In this document: piece by piece, positions 1 through 8,213 of the stretch | Position numbering within the stretch: position 1 is the first letter of the stretch | Layout: every line of letters starts with the position of its first letter | NCBI RefSeq assembly: GCF_017168335.1 | Contig: NZ_JABFAU010000054.1 | Coordinates: 1 to 39,198 of the forward strand | Source: Rhodococcus sp. KRD162 | GTDB lineage: Bacteria > Actinomycetota > Actinomycetes > Mycobacteriales > Mycobacteriaceae | Length of the DNA: 39,198 nt | Direction of reading: 5' to 3' | The notes under the pieces: model-generated | Database searches by the model: none | Told to the model about the DNA's origin: nothing | Seen by the model: only the letters and a program-made list of their open reading frames with translations | Program-made: the position numbers and the translations under genes

Positions 1-3000
1 GCAACCCCGTCTGCCACTTTGACCGCGTCGTGGCCCACCAATCCATTGGTACCCCAAACCGACGCAAAACGGATTGTGGCAGTGGTGGCGGGCCAAGTGC
101 GCGACTGTTCTGCGCGGGTAATAGAAAACCCTGACTTGACCATCTGATCTAGTCCAACATCGCGAGTATCGCCTTGCGCGATCGTGTCTGTTGCTATCAA
201 GCCAAGTGATCCGGCGTGAGGCGCTAGTAGGTCCAAGGCGCGAAGAAAAAAATACGCGACAAGGTCAGCACTGCCCTTTGTACCTCCCCCCAACACACTC
301 GCCAACCATTCTCGGATCTCAAGCCCCATCGCAGAACTGACCTTCTTCCCGCCAAGAAACGGCGGATTTCCGGTGATGACATCAAAACCGCCTCGACCGA
401 CCATCACGTCGGGAGCTTCTAGCACCCAGTGCAGCGGCTGCCAGCGTTTATAGTCGGTCGTGACGGTCGGAGTCAGCCCTTGATCGATGATGTCGTCGAG
501 CCATGTGCTGTCAGCGTCGCCGCCGTTTGATTCCTGTTGGGCCTTCACTGCTTCACGCAAATTCTCGTATGCCTCGTCGAGCGCCTTGCCAGACTTGCCA
601 CCTAATGGAAGGCCCGCTGCGATCACCCCATCGGCAATCTTGCGCAACCTTGAGGTGACGACGTGGAGTTGTGCGAGCTGACGTCGCTTTGCTGCACTGT
701 TTCGAGCAGGATCGTCGCCGTCGATCTCGGTGGCGAGGCGCTGGCGGAGATCGACCGCCTTCTGGATGACTGAGTCGATGTTTACGTCGAAAATATTAAA
801 AACCTGCTGCCCCGACACACGCCCCGGGTCGATGTGCAGTTTCCGAAGTTGCTCAATGTCGGAGAGCCCGAGAAGGGAGTTACCGACGAAGACCTTGTCA
901 TCCACAAAAGAGAATGGCAGTTCGTGGTCGAGGGAGACGAGCCACAGCGAAAGTTTGCACATCTCAACGGCCATATCGTTGATGTCCGCACCATAAAGGC
1001 AGTTCGCAACGACTTGGCGAATAGCCCGTCGCCGTAGATTTTTACGATGCTCATTGGCGGGATCTTCGCGAACCCAGGCTTCGACAACTCGATCTGCTAA
1101 GTAGTTGGCAGCTGATACCAGGAACGCACCGGATCCGCATGCGATGTCGGCGACCTTGAGGTCGAGAATCTCGTCGGAAGACTTGAGCGTCCAAGTTGAT
1201 TCGTCGCCCGTCTGATGTGGTCCTGGCGAGTAACACAATGGCTGGAGTGCATGCAGAACGACCTCCTCGGCGAGCGACTTAGGGGTGTAGTGGGCACCAG
1301 CGTTCTTTCTTGACGGGGTCTCCTTTACCAGTAGACCGCTGTTGAGCACGACGAACGGGTGACTGCGCAGGTCCTGACGGATGAGTCCAAGCCAGGGGCG
1401 GACGCGTTCGCTTAGTTCGTGGTCGCCGCCGACAGCCTGGGCTAGGGCACTGACCACACTCGGGTCGGGTTTCGCGTTAACCGCCTTGATCATGGCAGTT
1501 GCACTGGGTAGCTGCGCTGAAGGCTGGTCAACCTCGACCCATGCTCGGATCGCAGCTGCCAGATTCTTCGGATCAGGATGGGCGATCGCCAAGTCTTCAA
1601 GCGTCACCAACGGAATCTCCGGTTCCTCGCCGGTCTTGCCGATAAGACCGAGATATGTCTCCCCGGCGGTCACACAGGTATATCCGAGCAAACCTTCGTA
1701 GATGTAACCGATCTGCTCGACATCAATGTCGCGGAACGCGATCTGGCGCGCTTCCCCACCTTTGAGGACGGCCAACTGCACCGAGCGCAACACGTGCAGC
1801 ATGACACGGTCGGTGACGGTGACAGCGAGGGTGCCTTGTTCGTTGGTGGCGGTCAGGAATGGAAACCGCACCGGGTCGAACAGCGACCCTCCGTACGCGG
1901 GCATACGCATACTTTCGAATGAGGCTCCGCTGTACAGAGCTGAGCTTGTGGCAAGCAAGCGGTGCCACGTTAGAGACGTCGCGTCGAGCGCTTCCTCGCT
2001 CTCCTTGCTCTCGCGTGCGACGAGTCGGGCCAGCTCTTGGGATATTCCGTATCCCTGCTCGAACAATTCGCCCGTTGGTAACAGAGCGCGCTCCTCTGCG
2101 AATAGCAGGAATACGACGCGCATCATGACGGTGACGGCGGCCTCGTAAGTGTCGTGCGTACGAGCAGGGAGTGGATCGGACCAACCTCGCTGGATGGCGT
2201 CGGTAGCCGTCTCCGAAAATGACTGAATGAGGAGTTCGACAGCGCGACGCACCTGCCCGCCAAGCGCTTCCGTGATCTCCTCTGCTGCGGCCACGGACTC
2301 TTCGAACAGGACGGGGAGTCGCTCGGAGGGCTCACCGCCGATGACGTGCTGCTTGCCGATGAGTGTGAAGAAGGCATCGCGCGTACGTGGTTCCTCAACC
2401 CATGTCAGGGCGTCGACGATACCGGAAGCAGGCATGCTTCCCTCGCGGGCGAAGACGAGGCCCCACCAACGGCCGTCAGTGACGATGCCTATCTCACTCT
2501 TATTCTTACGCAACAACTCTTCGAGGCGATCTACAGGCGTCGCCGCCCACAAGTCACTCGGTGTTTGCCGCAGTGAGTCGACCGCGTCAACGACGTGCAC
2601 CAACGCACCGATGCCATCGGTGCCCTGAAGTGCCGCTTGCGCGGTGACCGTGACGGCGCAGTTTGGCGACTGGGCCTGCACACCGGGAACCTCACCCCAG
2701 GAGAGGGACTCTGCCCAACCTGCGACGTCACGCAGGACGGTCTCGACCCACACGTCACGGGCGGCGCGGTAGGAATCGAGCGTCGTCTCACTATCAGAGT
2801 TACGGTCTAGTTCCTCCCACGCCGATTCGAAGCTCTTTCGTGCGTCTGCGAGTACGTCAAATCGGTCGGGGTGAGCCTTCCTGAAGTCCGGAATACCGTT
2901 GGGCCAAACCCGTTTGAGTGGCGGGATCGCAAGATATGGTCCCTGCGTGTCGACGAGCTCAAGCCATCCACGGTGCAAATCGGCAGCATTAGTAGTCGGC

Positions 3001-3026
3001 GTGTGGCGCCGTGTCTGGCGTGCCAT
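1..3026 (-). CDS. drmMI: DrmMI-type adenine-specific DNA methyltransferase (3' end outside window)
   Basis: The reading frame opens at an ATG that overlaps the DrmD stop (TGATG) and stays open for about 1008 codons to the window edge, so the C-terminus is missing. Two methyltransferase motifs are visible: the SAM-binding motif VADIACGSGAFL near residues 623-634 and the catalytic NPPF motif near residues 885-888. These are the N6-adenine type (gamma order, motif I before NPPF), as in Eco57I/PglX-like enzymes. A large N-terminal region of roughly 600 residues precedes the catalytic core, as in PglX and DrmMI. In class 1 DISARM the methyltransferase marks host DNA and sits next to drmD, which fits the overlap here. 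An alternative is a type IIG-like or BREX-like enzyme; no nuclease motif was identified in the visible part. Adenine specificity follows from NPPF; the DISARM assignment rests on the neighbour. Confidence 0.85.
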   Translation of the reverse strand, partial: MARQTRRHTPTTNAADLHRGWLELVDTQGPYLAIPPLKRVWPNGIPDFRKAHPDRFDVLADARKSFESAWEELDRNSDSETTLDSYRAARDVWVETVLRDVAGWAESLSWGEVPGVQAQSPNCAVTVTAQAALQGTDGIGALVHVVDAVDSLRQTPSDLWAATPVDRLEELLRKNKSEIGIVTDGRWWGLVFAREGSMPASGIVDALTWVEEPRTRDAFFTLIGKQHVIGGEPSERLPVLFEESVAAAEEITEALGGQVRRAVELLIQSFSETATDAIQRGWSDPLPARTHDTYEAAVTVMMRVVFLLFAEERALLPTGELFEQGYGISQELARLVARESKESEEALDATSLTWHRLLATSSALYSGASFESMRMPAYGGSLFDPVRFPFLTATNEQGTLAVTVTDRVMLHVLRSVQLAVLKGGEARQIAFRDIDVEQIGYIYEGLLGYTCVTAGETYLGLIGKTGEEPEIPLVTLEDLAIAHPDPKNLAAAIRAWVEVDQPSAQLPSATAMIKAVNAKPDPSVVSALAQAVGGDHELSERVRPWLGLIRQDLRSHPFVVLNSGLLVKETPSRKNAGAHYTPKSLAEEVVLHALQPLCYSPGPHQTGDESTWTLKSSDEILDLKVADIACGSGAFLVSAANYLADRVVEAWVREDPANEHRKNLRRRAIRQVVANCLYGADINDMAVEMCKLSLWLVSLDHELPFSFVDDKVFVGNSLLGLSDIEQLRKLHIDPGRVSGQQVFNIFDVNIDSVIQKAVDLRQRLATEIDGDDPARNSAAKRRQLAQLHVVTSRLRKIADGVIAAGLPLGGKSGKALDEAYENLREAVKAQQESNGGDADSTWLDDIIDQGLTPTVTTDYKRWQPLHWVLEAPDVMVGRGGFDVITGNPPFLGGKKVSSAMGLEIREWLASVLGGGTKGSADLVAYFFLRALDLLAPHAGSLGLIATDTIAQGDTRDVGLDQMVKSGFSITRAEQSRTWPATTATIRFASVWGTNGLVGHDAVKVADGV

Positions 3027-6000
3027 CAGTCCACCCATCTTTCAGCATCGGTGCGGGTCAGCGCGAATACAACCGCAGCAGCAGTGGTATGGGGTTTGAC
3101 GTCCGCATACCGGTCGGTAATGGCGGCGATCTCGCGCGCCTCCTCTTCATCCAATTCATCCAGACGACCACTCATCGCCTCGATATCACGGCGACGCTGA
3201 CGCTGTTGATCATCGGGAAGCAGCATCATTTGTGCGTCCTCTTCGGCGGTCCGGAGGGCCTTGAGCGAGTCGTGCAGATTAGTGCGGAAGGCTGCGAAGA
3301 TCTCGCGGGCGCGCTGCACATCGGCACTTTGACGCTTTGCAAGCTGCTCCATAACCAAGTCGTGGCGTCGGGCCGCGCGAGCTTCCATCGACTCTTGCAG
3401 CCGAGCGCGGAGCGGAGCGTCGGGCACATTCCAAATGTCGCACAGCTGGTCGCGCACCCGATCGTCGGCGAGTTCGAGATTGTCGCCGTCGAGCGCTTTG
3501 TCGAGTGCGGCCTCGGCCTTCTCCTCCGCCATTGCACGGCGGCCTGTCAGACGGACGCCGGCGAGGAAGACTTCCTCGTGCAGGCGCAGGCCACCACGAC
3601 CGACAAGGACCATGCGGGTAACTGCCGCGACGAATGACTCAGGCAGGTCGTCAACCACCACCGCGGTGACGCGGTCGAGGGGCGAGTCGACGCTCCACAG
3701 CGACCGGCGCAACAGGCGTTGGGACTTCTGCACGATCGGATGTCCGAGGTGGACGTATACGAGGTCGTTGCGATCCTTACCTTCGGAATCTTGAGCGGCG
3801 GAGGAGTCGAACGTGATCGGGCGCAAGATGCCTGGTTGCAGCCGGGTATCGAGTCCGTTGAGCGTGCCGTGCCATCCTGAGGTCAGTGTGGGGACATCGA
3901 AAACCTCGGCGTCGGTATCTTGGGCGAAATCATGATTGGGAACAAGCGCCGATTGGTGGTTGATCCGCAGGGCAGTGTCGACGACGCGTCGCAGGTTCGC
4001 CGGGTCCAGGTGCATCTCAGTGCGCGAGGCCTCGAACCCCTGCTCGAGCTGGGTGAGCCGGGCGTTGAGTTCCACGCCGCCAGCAAGAGCGCTGTTGATG
4101 ACCTCGTTCGGGTCGACGCCCTTCGCCTTTGCTCGGGTCGGCACCCGTCGAGCGAAGTAATTCTGAATCTCTCCACCAATTACCTCGTTGACCGAACCGA
4201 GATCCTGTTCAACGTTCGCTACTTTTTTCGCGATTCGTGCCATGAAGCCAGCGTCGGCAGCGTAGGTGGACGAATCGGCGTCGGGTAGGAAGTGAAAGAC
4301 CTGTGGCTCGTCGGTCTGCCCGTACCTGTCGATCCTGCCGATCCGCTGTTCCAGGCGGGAGGGGTTGAATGGGATATCGAAATTCACCAGCCGGTGGCAG
4401 TACGTCTGAAGGTCGATCCCTTCGCCCGCCGCATCCGTCGCCAGCAATACTCGAACCGGTTCGTTCAACGGGTCCTCGGTGAACTGGGAGCGGATGTACT
4501 CACGATCCTCGGGCTTAGTAGAGCCCTGGATTACCGCGAGCACGTCGGCGTATCCACGCTGCGTCAGTACACGAGTGAGCCAGTCGACGGTGTGCGCATA
4601 CTCGGTAAAGACAACGACCCGCTCGGCGGCCCAGTGCTTGCCGTCCGGACGACAGACGGCGTCGAGCAACTTCAGTAGCTCGTCGAGGCGGGAGTCTGGC
4701 CGGCTTTCGAAGGCCAGACCCCATTCTGTCAGTGTCTGTAGCTGGCCGGGCTCGGCGGCGCTGAGTGGGTCGGAACCCTTCGACTCGCGGAGCCGGTCGG
4801 CCTCGTCCTGATCCCAGAGGCCCTCTTCCTCATCGGACTGGCCTTCGCCAAAGACGTCATCGTAGTCGTCCTCGGAGAGTCCACGCCCGGCTTTGGAGTC
4901 CAGGTAGTGGCTCAGTGTCATGCCGAATGCGAAGGGGCTGGACAGAAAGCGCTTCTTGAGCAGCATCGTGACAATGTCACCGCCGGGCTTCGTACCATTG
5001 AGCTTCGCACTCTTGCTGACGATCTCGTCGAGCAGGGCGAACATCTTCTGCTCGTCTGCTCTCGGCATGAACGGCACTGCGCGCACCTTGCGTTGCTTAA
5101 AGCCCTTGTTCGGAAGATCACGCTTAAGGCGCCGCACGGTGACGTCCTTGAGCGCTTTGGAATCGAGCAGCGCGCCGCGCGAGAACCGCCGGGGGTCGAT
5201 CATCTCCAGCAGCGCAGTGAACGATTCCGGATGCCCGTTGTGCGGGGTGGCACTGAGAAACAGGCGGTGCTCACATTTGTCCGCTAATTGCCGGACCGCC
5301 ACCGTTCGCTGTGTGTCAACGGCGTACCCACGTCCGCCTGCAACTGCCGAGGGGCCCGCCGGAGCAACGTGATGAGCCTCGTCGACAACGAGAAGGTCGA
5401 AGGCGAACCTCTTGCCAGACTTCGGATTACCGGCCTGTGCGTACACGTCACGAAGCAGGCGTTGCGCACGCACATGCGGAAGCCACGCCATGCTCACGAT
5501 CACCCGGGGAAACAACAGGAAGGGATTGGCATGCAACCCGTGCGTCCGACGGATCTGAGCCATCAGCTCACTGTTGACGATTGTGAATCCAAGGCCGAAC
5601 TTGTCGCGCATCTCGTCCTGCCACTTCAGCGACAAACTTGGCGGGCACACGATCACTGCCGTGCGTGCCCGGTGCCGCAAGAGCAACTCCTGGATCACCA
5701 GACCGGCCTCGATCGTCTTACCCAAACCGACGTCGTCGGCGAGCAGGAGGTTCGTGCGCGGAGACCCGAGCGCACGGCGCAGCGGTTCGAGCTGGTAGGC
5801 CTCGATGTTGACACCCGACCAGAACGGCGCCTGATAGCGGTTCGGGTCCGCCGACGTCACCGCTCCCCAACGCATCGCGTCGACAAAACCTGCCAGCGTG
5901 GTCGGGTCGTCGAACGACTCCGTATAGATGCGGTCCGGCAGCCCCTGTGCCGGGGTGACAGTGTGGCCTACCTCAAGTTCCCACACCACGCTCAATTGCT

Positions 6001-6190
6001 CGCCGAGTCGGTCTTCGTCCAGCGACTGGAGCTCGACCACGTGATTCAGTTGCGCGACTGCATCGTCCGCCGAACTGCGAGGAAGGCCCTGCGCGTGAAT
6101 TCCGGCAACCGCCCACGTTGAACCGCGCACCTCGACGATTTGCCCGTGCTCCGGTAGCTGCGGTCCACCGATGACCATGGCCTCCGTCAA
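3026..6190 (-). CDS. drmD: DISARM-type SNF2 helicase DrmD
   Basis: A 1054-residue SNF2-family DNA translocase. Walker A (ADDVGLGKTIEAG) is at residues 151-163, the DEAH box at 270-273, the SAT motif (SATPHNG) at 313-319, ATDAAGEGIDLQ at 584-595 and the arginine-finger motif RIGRIDRYG at 616-624. The C-terminal third (about 700-1054) is charged and largely helical, with likely coiled-coil stretches. The length and the motif wording match the DrmD family of class 1 DISARM anti-phage systems. The start chosen is TTG at 6190, because AGGAGG lies four bases upstream; the next ATG at 6178 is too far from it. The stop overlaps the methyltransferase start, so the two are probably translationally coupled. 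A dyad just upstream may control it. An RapA-like bacterial SNF2 protein is the alternative, but the adjacent methyltransferase favours DrmD. Confidence 0.85.
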   Translation of the reverse strand: MTEAMVIGGPQLPEHGQIVEVRGSTWAVAGIHAQGLPRSSADDAVAQLNHVVELQSLDEDRLGEQLSVVWELEVGHTVTPAQGLPDRIYTESFDDPTTLAGFVDAMRWGAVTSADPNRYQAPFWSGVNIEAYQLEPLRRALGSPRTNLLLADDVGLGKTIEAGLVIQELLLRHRARTAVIVCPPSLSLKWQDEMRDKFGLGFTIVNSELMAQIRRTHGLHANPFLLFPRVIVSMAWLPHVRAQRLLRDVYAQAGNPKSGKRFAFDLLVVDEAHHVAPAGPSAVAGGRGYAVDTQRTVAVRQLADKCEHRLFLSATPHNGHPESFTALLEMIDPRRFSRGALLDSKALKDVTVRRLKRDLPNKGFKQRKVRAVPFMPRADEQKMFALLDEIVSKSAKLNGTKPGGDIVTMLLKKRFLSSPFAFGMTLSHYLDSKAGRGLSEDDYDDVFGEGQSDEEEGLWDQDEADRLRESKGSDPLSAAEPGQLQTLTEWGLAFESRPDSRLDELLKLLDAVCRPDGKHWAAERVVVFTEYAHTVDWLTRVLTQRGYADVLAVIQGSTKPEDREYIRSQFTEDPLNEPVRVLLATDAAGEGIDLQTYCHRLVNFDIPFNPSRLEQRIGRIDRYGQTDEPQVFHFLPDADSSTYAADAGFMARIAKKVANVEQDLGSVNEVIGGEIQNYFARRVPTRAKAKGVDPNEVINSALAGGVELNARLTQLEQGFEASRTEMHLDPANLRRVVDTALRINHQSALVPNHDFAQDTDAEVFDVPTLTSGWHGTLNGLDTRLQPGILRPITFDSSAAQDSEGKDRNDLVYVHLGHPIVQKSQRLLRRSLWSVDSPLDRVTAVVVDDLPESFVAAVTRMVLVGRGGLRLHEEVFLAGVRLTGRRAMAEEKAEAALDKALDGDNLELADDRVRDQLCDIWNVPDAPLRARLQESMEARAARRHDLVMEQLAKRQSADVQRAREIFAAFRTNLHDSLKALRTAEEDAQMMLLPDDQQRQRRRDIEAMSGRLDELDEEEAREIAAITDRYADVKPHTTAAAVVFALTRTDAERWVD

Positions 6191-6482
6191 AGTTCCTCCT
6201 CAACCAATCGTGGTAGATGCCCACCAGCCTTGTCTACCACCCATTCCTTCCCAATCGAGCCATTCAGTCCTTAGACGCCCGAAATAACCTGGCGGCCTTC
6301 GACTGGCGGGCGGTGGTACTCGAATCACAGACCATCCGAGGTCGACTCAAAGCGGTCAATGCTGTACTAGGCCTCTCGCTCAATGATCCAATGGTTAGCC
6401 TGATCGACATCAACCCACGATTACGTTGACATGGTCTGGGGTCTCGACCTCGAACGTAATGGTTTCGAACGCCATACATTGC
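6191..6482 (-). other. 292-bp gap between SF2 helicase and drmD, likely promoter region
   Basis: No convincing gene was found. On the minus strand a TTGACC hexamer (6354-6359) lies 17 bp from GATGGT (6331-6336), a weak promoter candidate for drmD. Closer to drmD is an 8-bp inverted repeat listed separately. The gap suggests that drmD-drmMI can be transcribed apart from the two helicases upstream, although all four genes share a strand. Confidence 0.35.
6210..6240 (-). promoter_or_regulatory. 8-bp perfect inverted repeat upstream of drmD
   Basis: GTGGTAGA (6210-6217) and TCTACCAC (6233-6240) form a perfect dyad with a 15-base spacer. It ends about 10 bases upstream of the AGGAGG ribosome-binding site of drmD. 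It could be an operator for a dimeric repressor or a weak mRNA hairpin; it lacks a T tract, so it does not look like a terminator. Confidence 0.4.
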
Positions 6483-8213
6483 TTACGAATGCGATCGAGT
6501 GCCGGACACCCCAGAATGTAGCGCGTCGTAGCCCTCAAGCCACTCGAACCCACGTACAGCGTCGATCCCTTTTTTTCGTATTTTGGCCACGATCTCGATG
6601 GGAACGACTTCTGATTTCGCCACTGTCATCGCCGATCGAGCCTCATGCCCGCCCAGACCGAACACATCGACGAGAATGCGAGCCTCCTTCGCTGTTAACG
6701 TCGCGGCATACCGCAACATCAGATCGAGATTGCCGGACGTACCTATCCAATCTGCTACTGAATCCATCGGCACTGCAGTCGGACTCGACACAGCGGTAGG
6801 CGAGACAGCGACAGCAGGGTTCCGGCCTTGGGACCGGGACAGTTCACCTGTGGCAACAGGCTCGACGATCGCCGACAACTTGGAGGAGGCGCGCACTGAT
6901 TCCAGTTTGGGTTCGACGGGTCGCGTCAACCATTCAGCCAGTAGCGTCGGCGCTTGTGCGATTGGGACATCGACCTGCTCCTCAGCAATCTCAAGAAGCT
7001 GCTCCAAGAACGCCTCGTGCGCGCCGAGAGCCGGGTCTTCCATGGTCCCCGGGACGTACATGATTACGAATGCCGCTGCCCGGTCTCCGGGCTTGAGCCG
7101 CAGCACCCGCCCCATGCGCTGGATCATCTGCCGACGGGAGCTGCTGCTGGCGATAATGACGCCGACATCGACGGCAGGAACGTCGATTCCCTCGTCCAAT
7201 ACCCTGGGCGCGACAAGGTTGGTCAGCGCGCCGTTGCGGAACTGTTGCAGCACGCGGGTTCTGGCCAGTCGATCCAGTCCGCTGGAGTAAGCACTGGACT
7301 GCACGCCACGCTCTCGCAGAACGGCCGAGCCTGCCTCAGCCGACGCCTTCGTCTCGGAGAACACGATCGACCGATCCGACTTCGCCAACGCCGATGCCAA
7401 CGTCCCGAGCGCATCGATCTTGCCCTGGCAGTCCGCCAGCAACGTCCGTCGCTTGCTGAATGCCGATAGGTACCGGCTGGCAAGACGTCCCTCTGGAAGG
7501 TCTCGTTGTTCGGCGAGCTTCGTCACGGTCTTCATGAACTCGCCGAAAGGCGATGCGACACAATCGTAGTTACTGATGAGATTCTTGCGCGCATCTCTTG
7601 CGATCGCATCGTGTTCCTCGAACTTCGTACGTTCGTCTGATGTGAAGTCGATGGCAACCGTCATCACGCGGACGGGAGCAAGGACGTTGTCTCGTCGGCC
7701 ACGGGCGAAGTCGCATCCTGCGATCTTCGTTTGGAAGTACGGGAGGATGTGCGTGTCCACACCTTCGTCCTGGCGCTCCAGCGTGGCCGTCAATCCGAGG
7801 CGATGGTCGTAACGATCGGTGAAGACTCGCGCGAACCCGTCGGTGCCATAGCGGTGGACTTCATCCGCGATCATCAAGGCACCGGGACGCGGCTGAGGGG
7901 CACCCTTCATGATGGCCGATTGGATGGTGGTGATCAGAACGCTGCTGTGCCGGAAGTCATCGCGATGTCCGTTCCCCCGCCTCCCGACCGACACCGACGG
8001 AAGTTGCTGCTTGACCTCCGTGTGCCACTGCTCGAGGAGGTCGATGGTCGGCACCACAACGAGGACCTGTTGGTCCAGGCTCCGCGCCGACACGATCGCA
8101 GCCACACCGACGCGCGTCTTACCGGTGCCTGTAACTGCTTCGACGATGGCGCGATTGCCAGCCCCTCGCCAGGCCTCGAATGCTTCCTTCTGCCAAGCCC
8201 TCAGTTCCGTCAT
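6483..8213 (-). CDS. SF2 DEAD/DEAH-type helicase
   Basis: A 576-residue superfamily 2 helicase of the XPB/RecG-like type. Walker A (AVTGTGKTR) is at residues 26-34, a DEVH box at 117-120, the TAT motif (GLTATLERQ) near 140-148, and motif VI (QMIQRMGRVLR) near 375. The N-terminus begins with a Q-motif-like LRAWQKEAFEAW, which supports the ATG at 8213. That ATG overlaps the stop of the upstream helicase-nuclease (ATGA), indicating one operon and coupled translation. After the helicase core comes a Ser/Pro/Ala-rich linker and a short C-terminal domain (about 490-576) that was not recognised; no nuclease motif was seen. Role inferred from context: a partner motor of the helicase-nuclease, in DNA defence. 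A housekeeping repair helicase is less likely given the neighbours. Confidence 0.8.
   Translation of the reverse strand: MTELRAWQKEAFEAWRGAGNRAIVEAVTGTGKTRVGVAAIVSARSLDQQVLVVVPTIDLLEQWHTEVKQQLPSVSVGRRGNGHRDDFRHSSVLITTIQSAIMKGAPQPRPGALMIADEVHRYGTDGFARVFTDRYDHRLGLTATLERQDEGVDTHILPYFQTKIAGCDFARGRRDNVLAPVRVMTVAIDFTSDERTKFEEHDAIARDARKNLISNYDCVASPFGEFMKTVTKLAEQRDLPEGRLASRYLSAFSKRRTLLADCQGKIDALGTLASALAKSDRSIVFSETKASAEAGSAVLRERGVQSSAYSSGLDRLARTRVLQQFRNGALTNLVAPRVLDEGIDVPAVDVGVIIASSSSRRQMIQRMGRVLRLKPGDRAAAFVIMYVPGTMEDPALGAHEAFLEQLLEIAEEQVDVPIAQAPTLLAEWLTRPVEPKLESVRASSKLSAIVEPVATGELSRSQGRNPAVAVSPTAVSSPTAVPMDSVADWIGTSGNLDLMLRYAATLTAKEARILVDVFGLGGHEARSAMTVAKSEVVPIEIVAKIRKKGIDAVRGFEWLEGYDALHSGVSGTRSHS

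Noticed and set aside
5288..6121. A 277-codon plus-strand open frame opposite drmD
   Set aside because: It is antisense to the SNF2 helicase core and its Arg/His-rich composition is that of a shadow of a high-GC gene.
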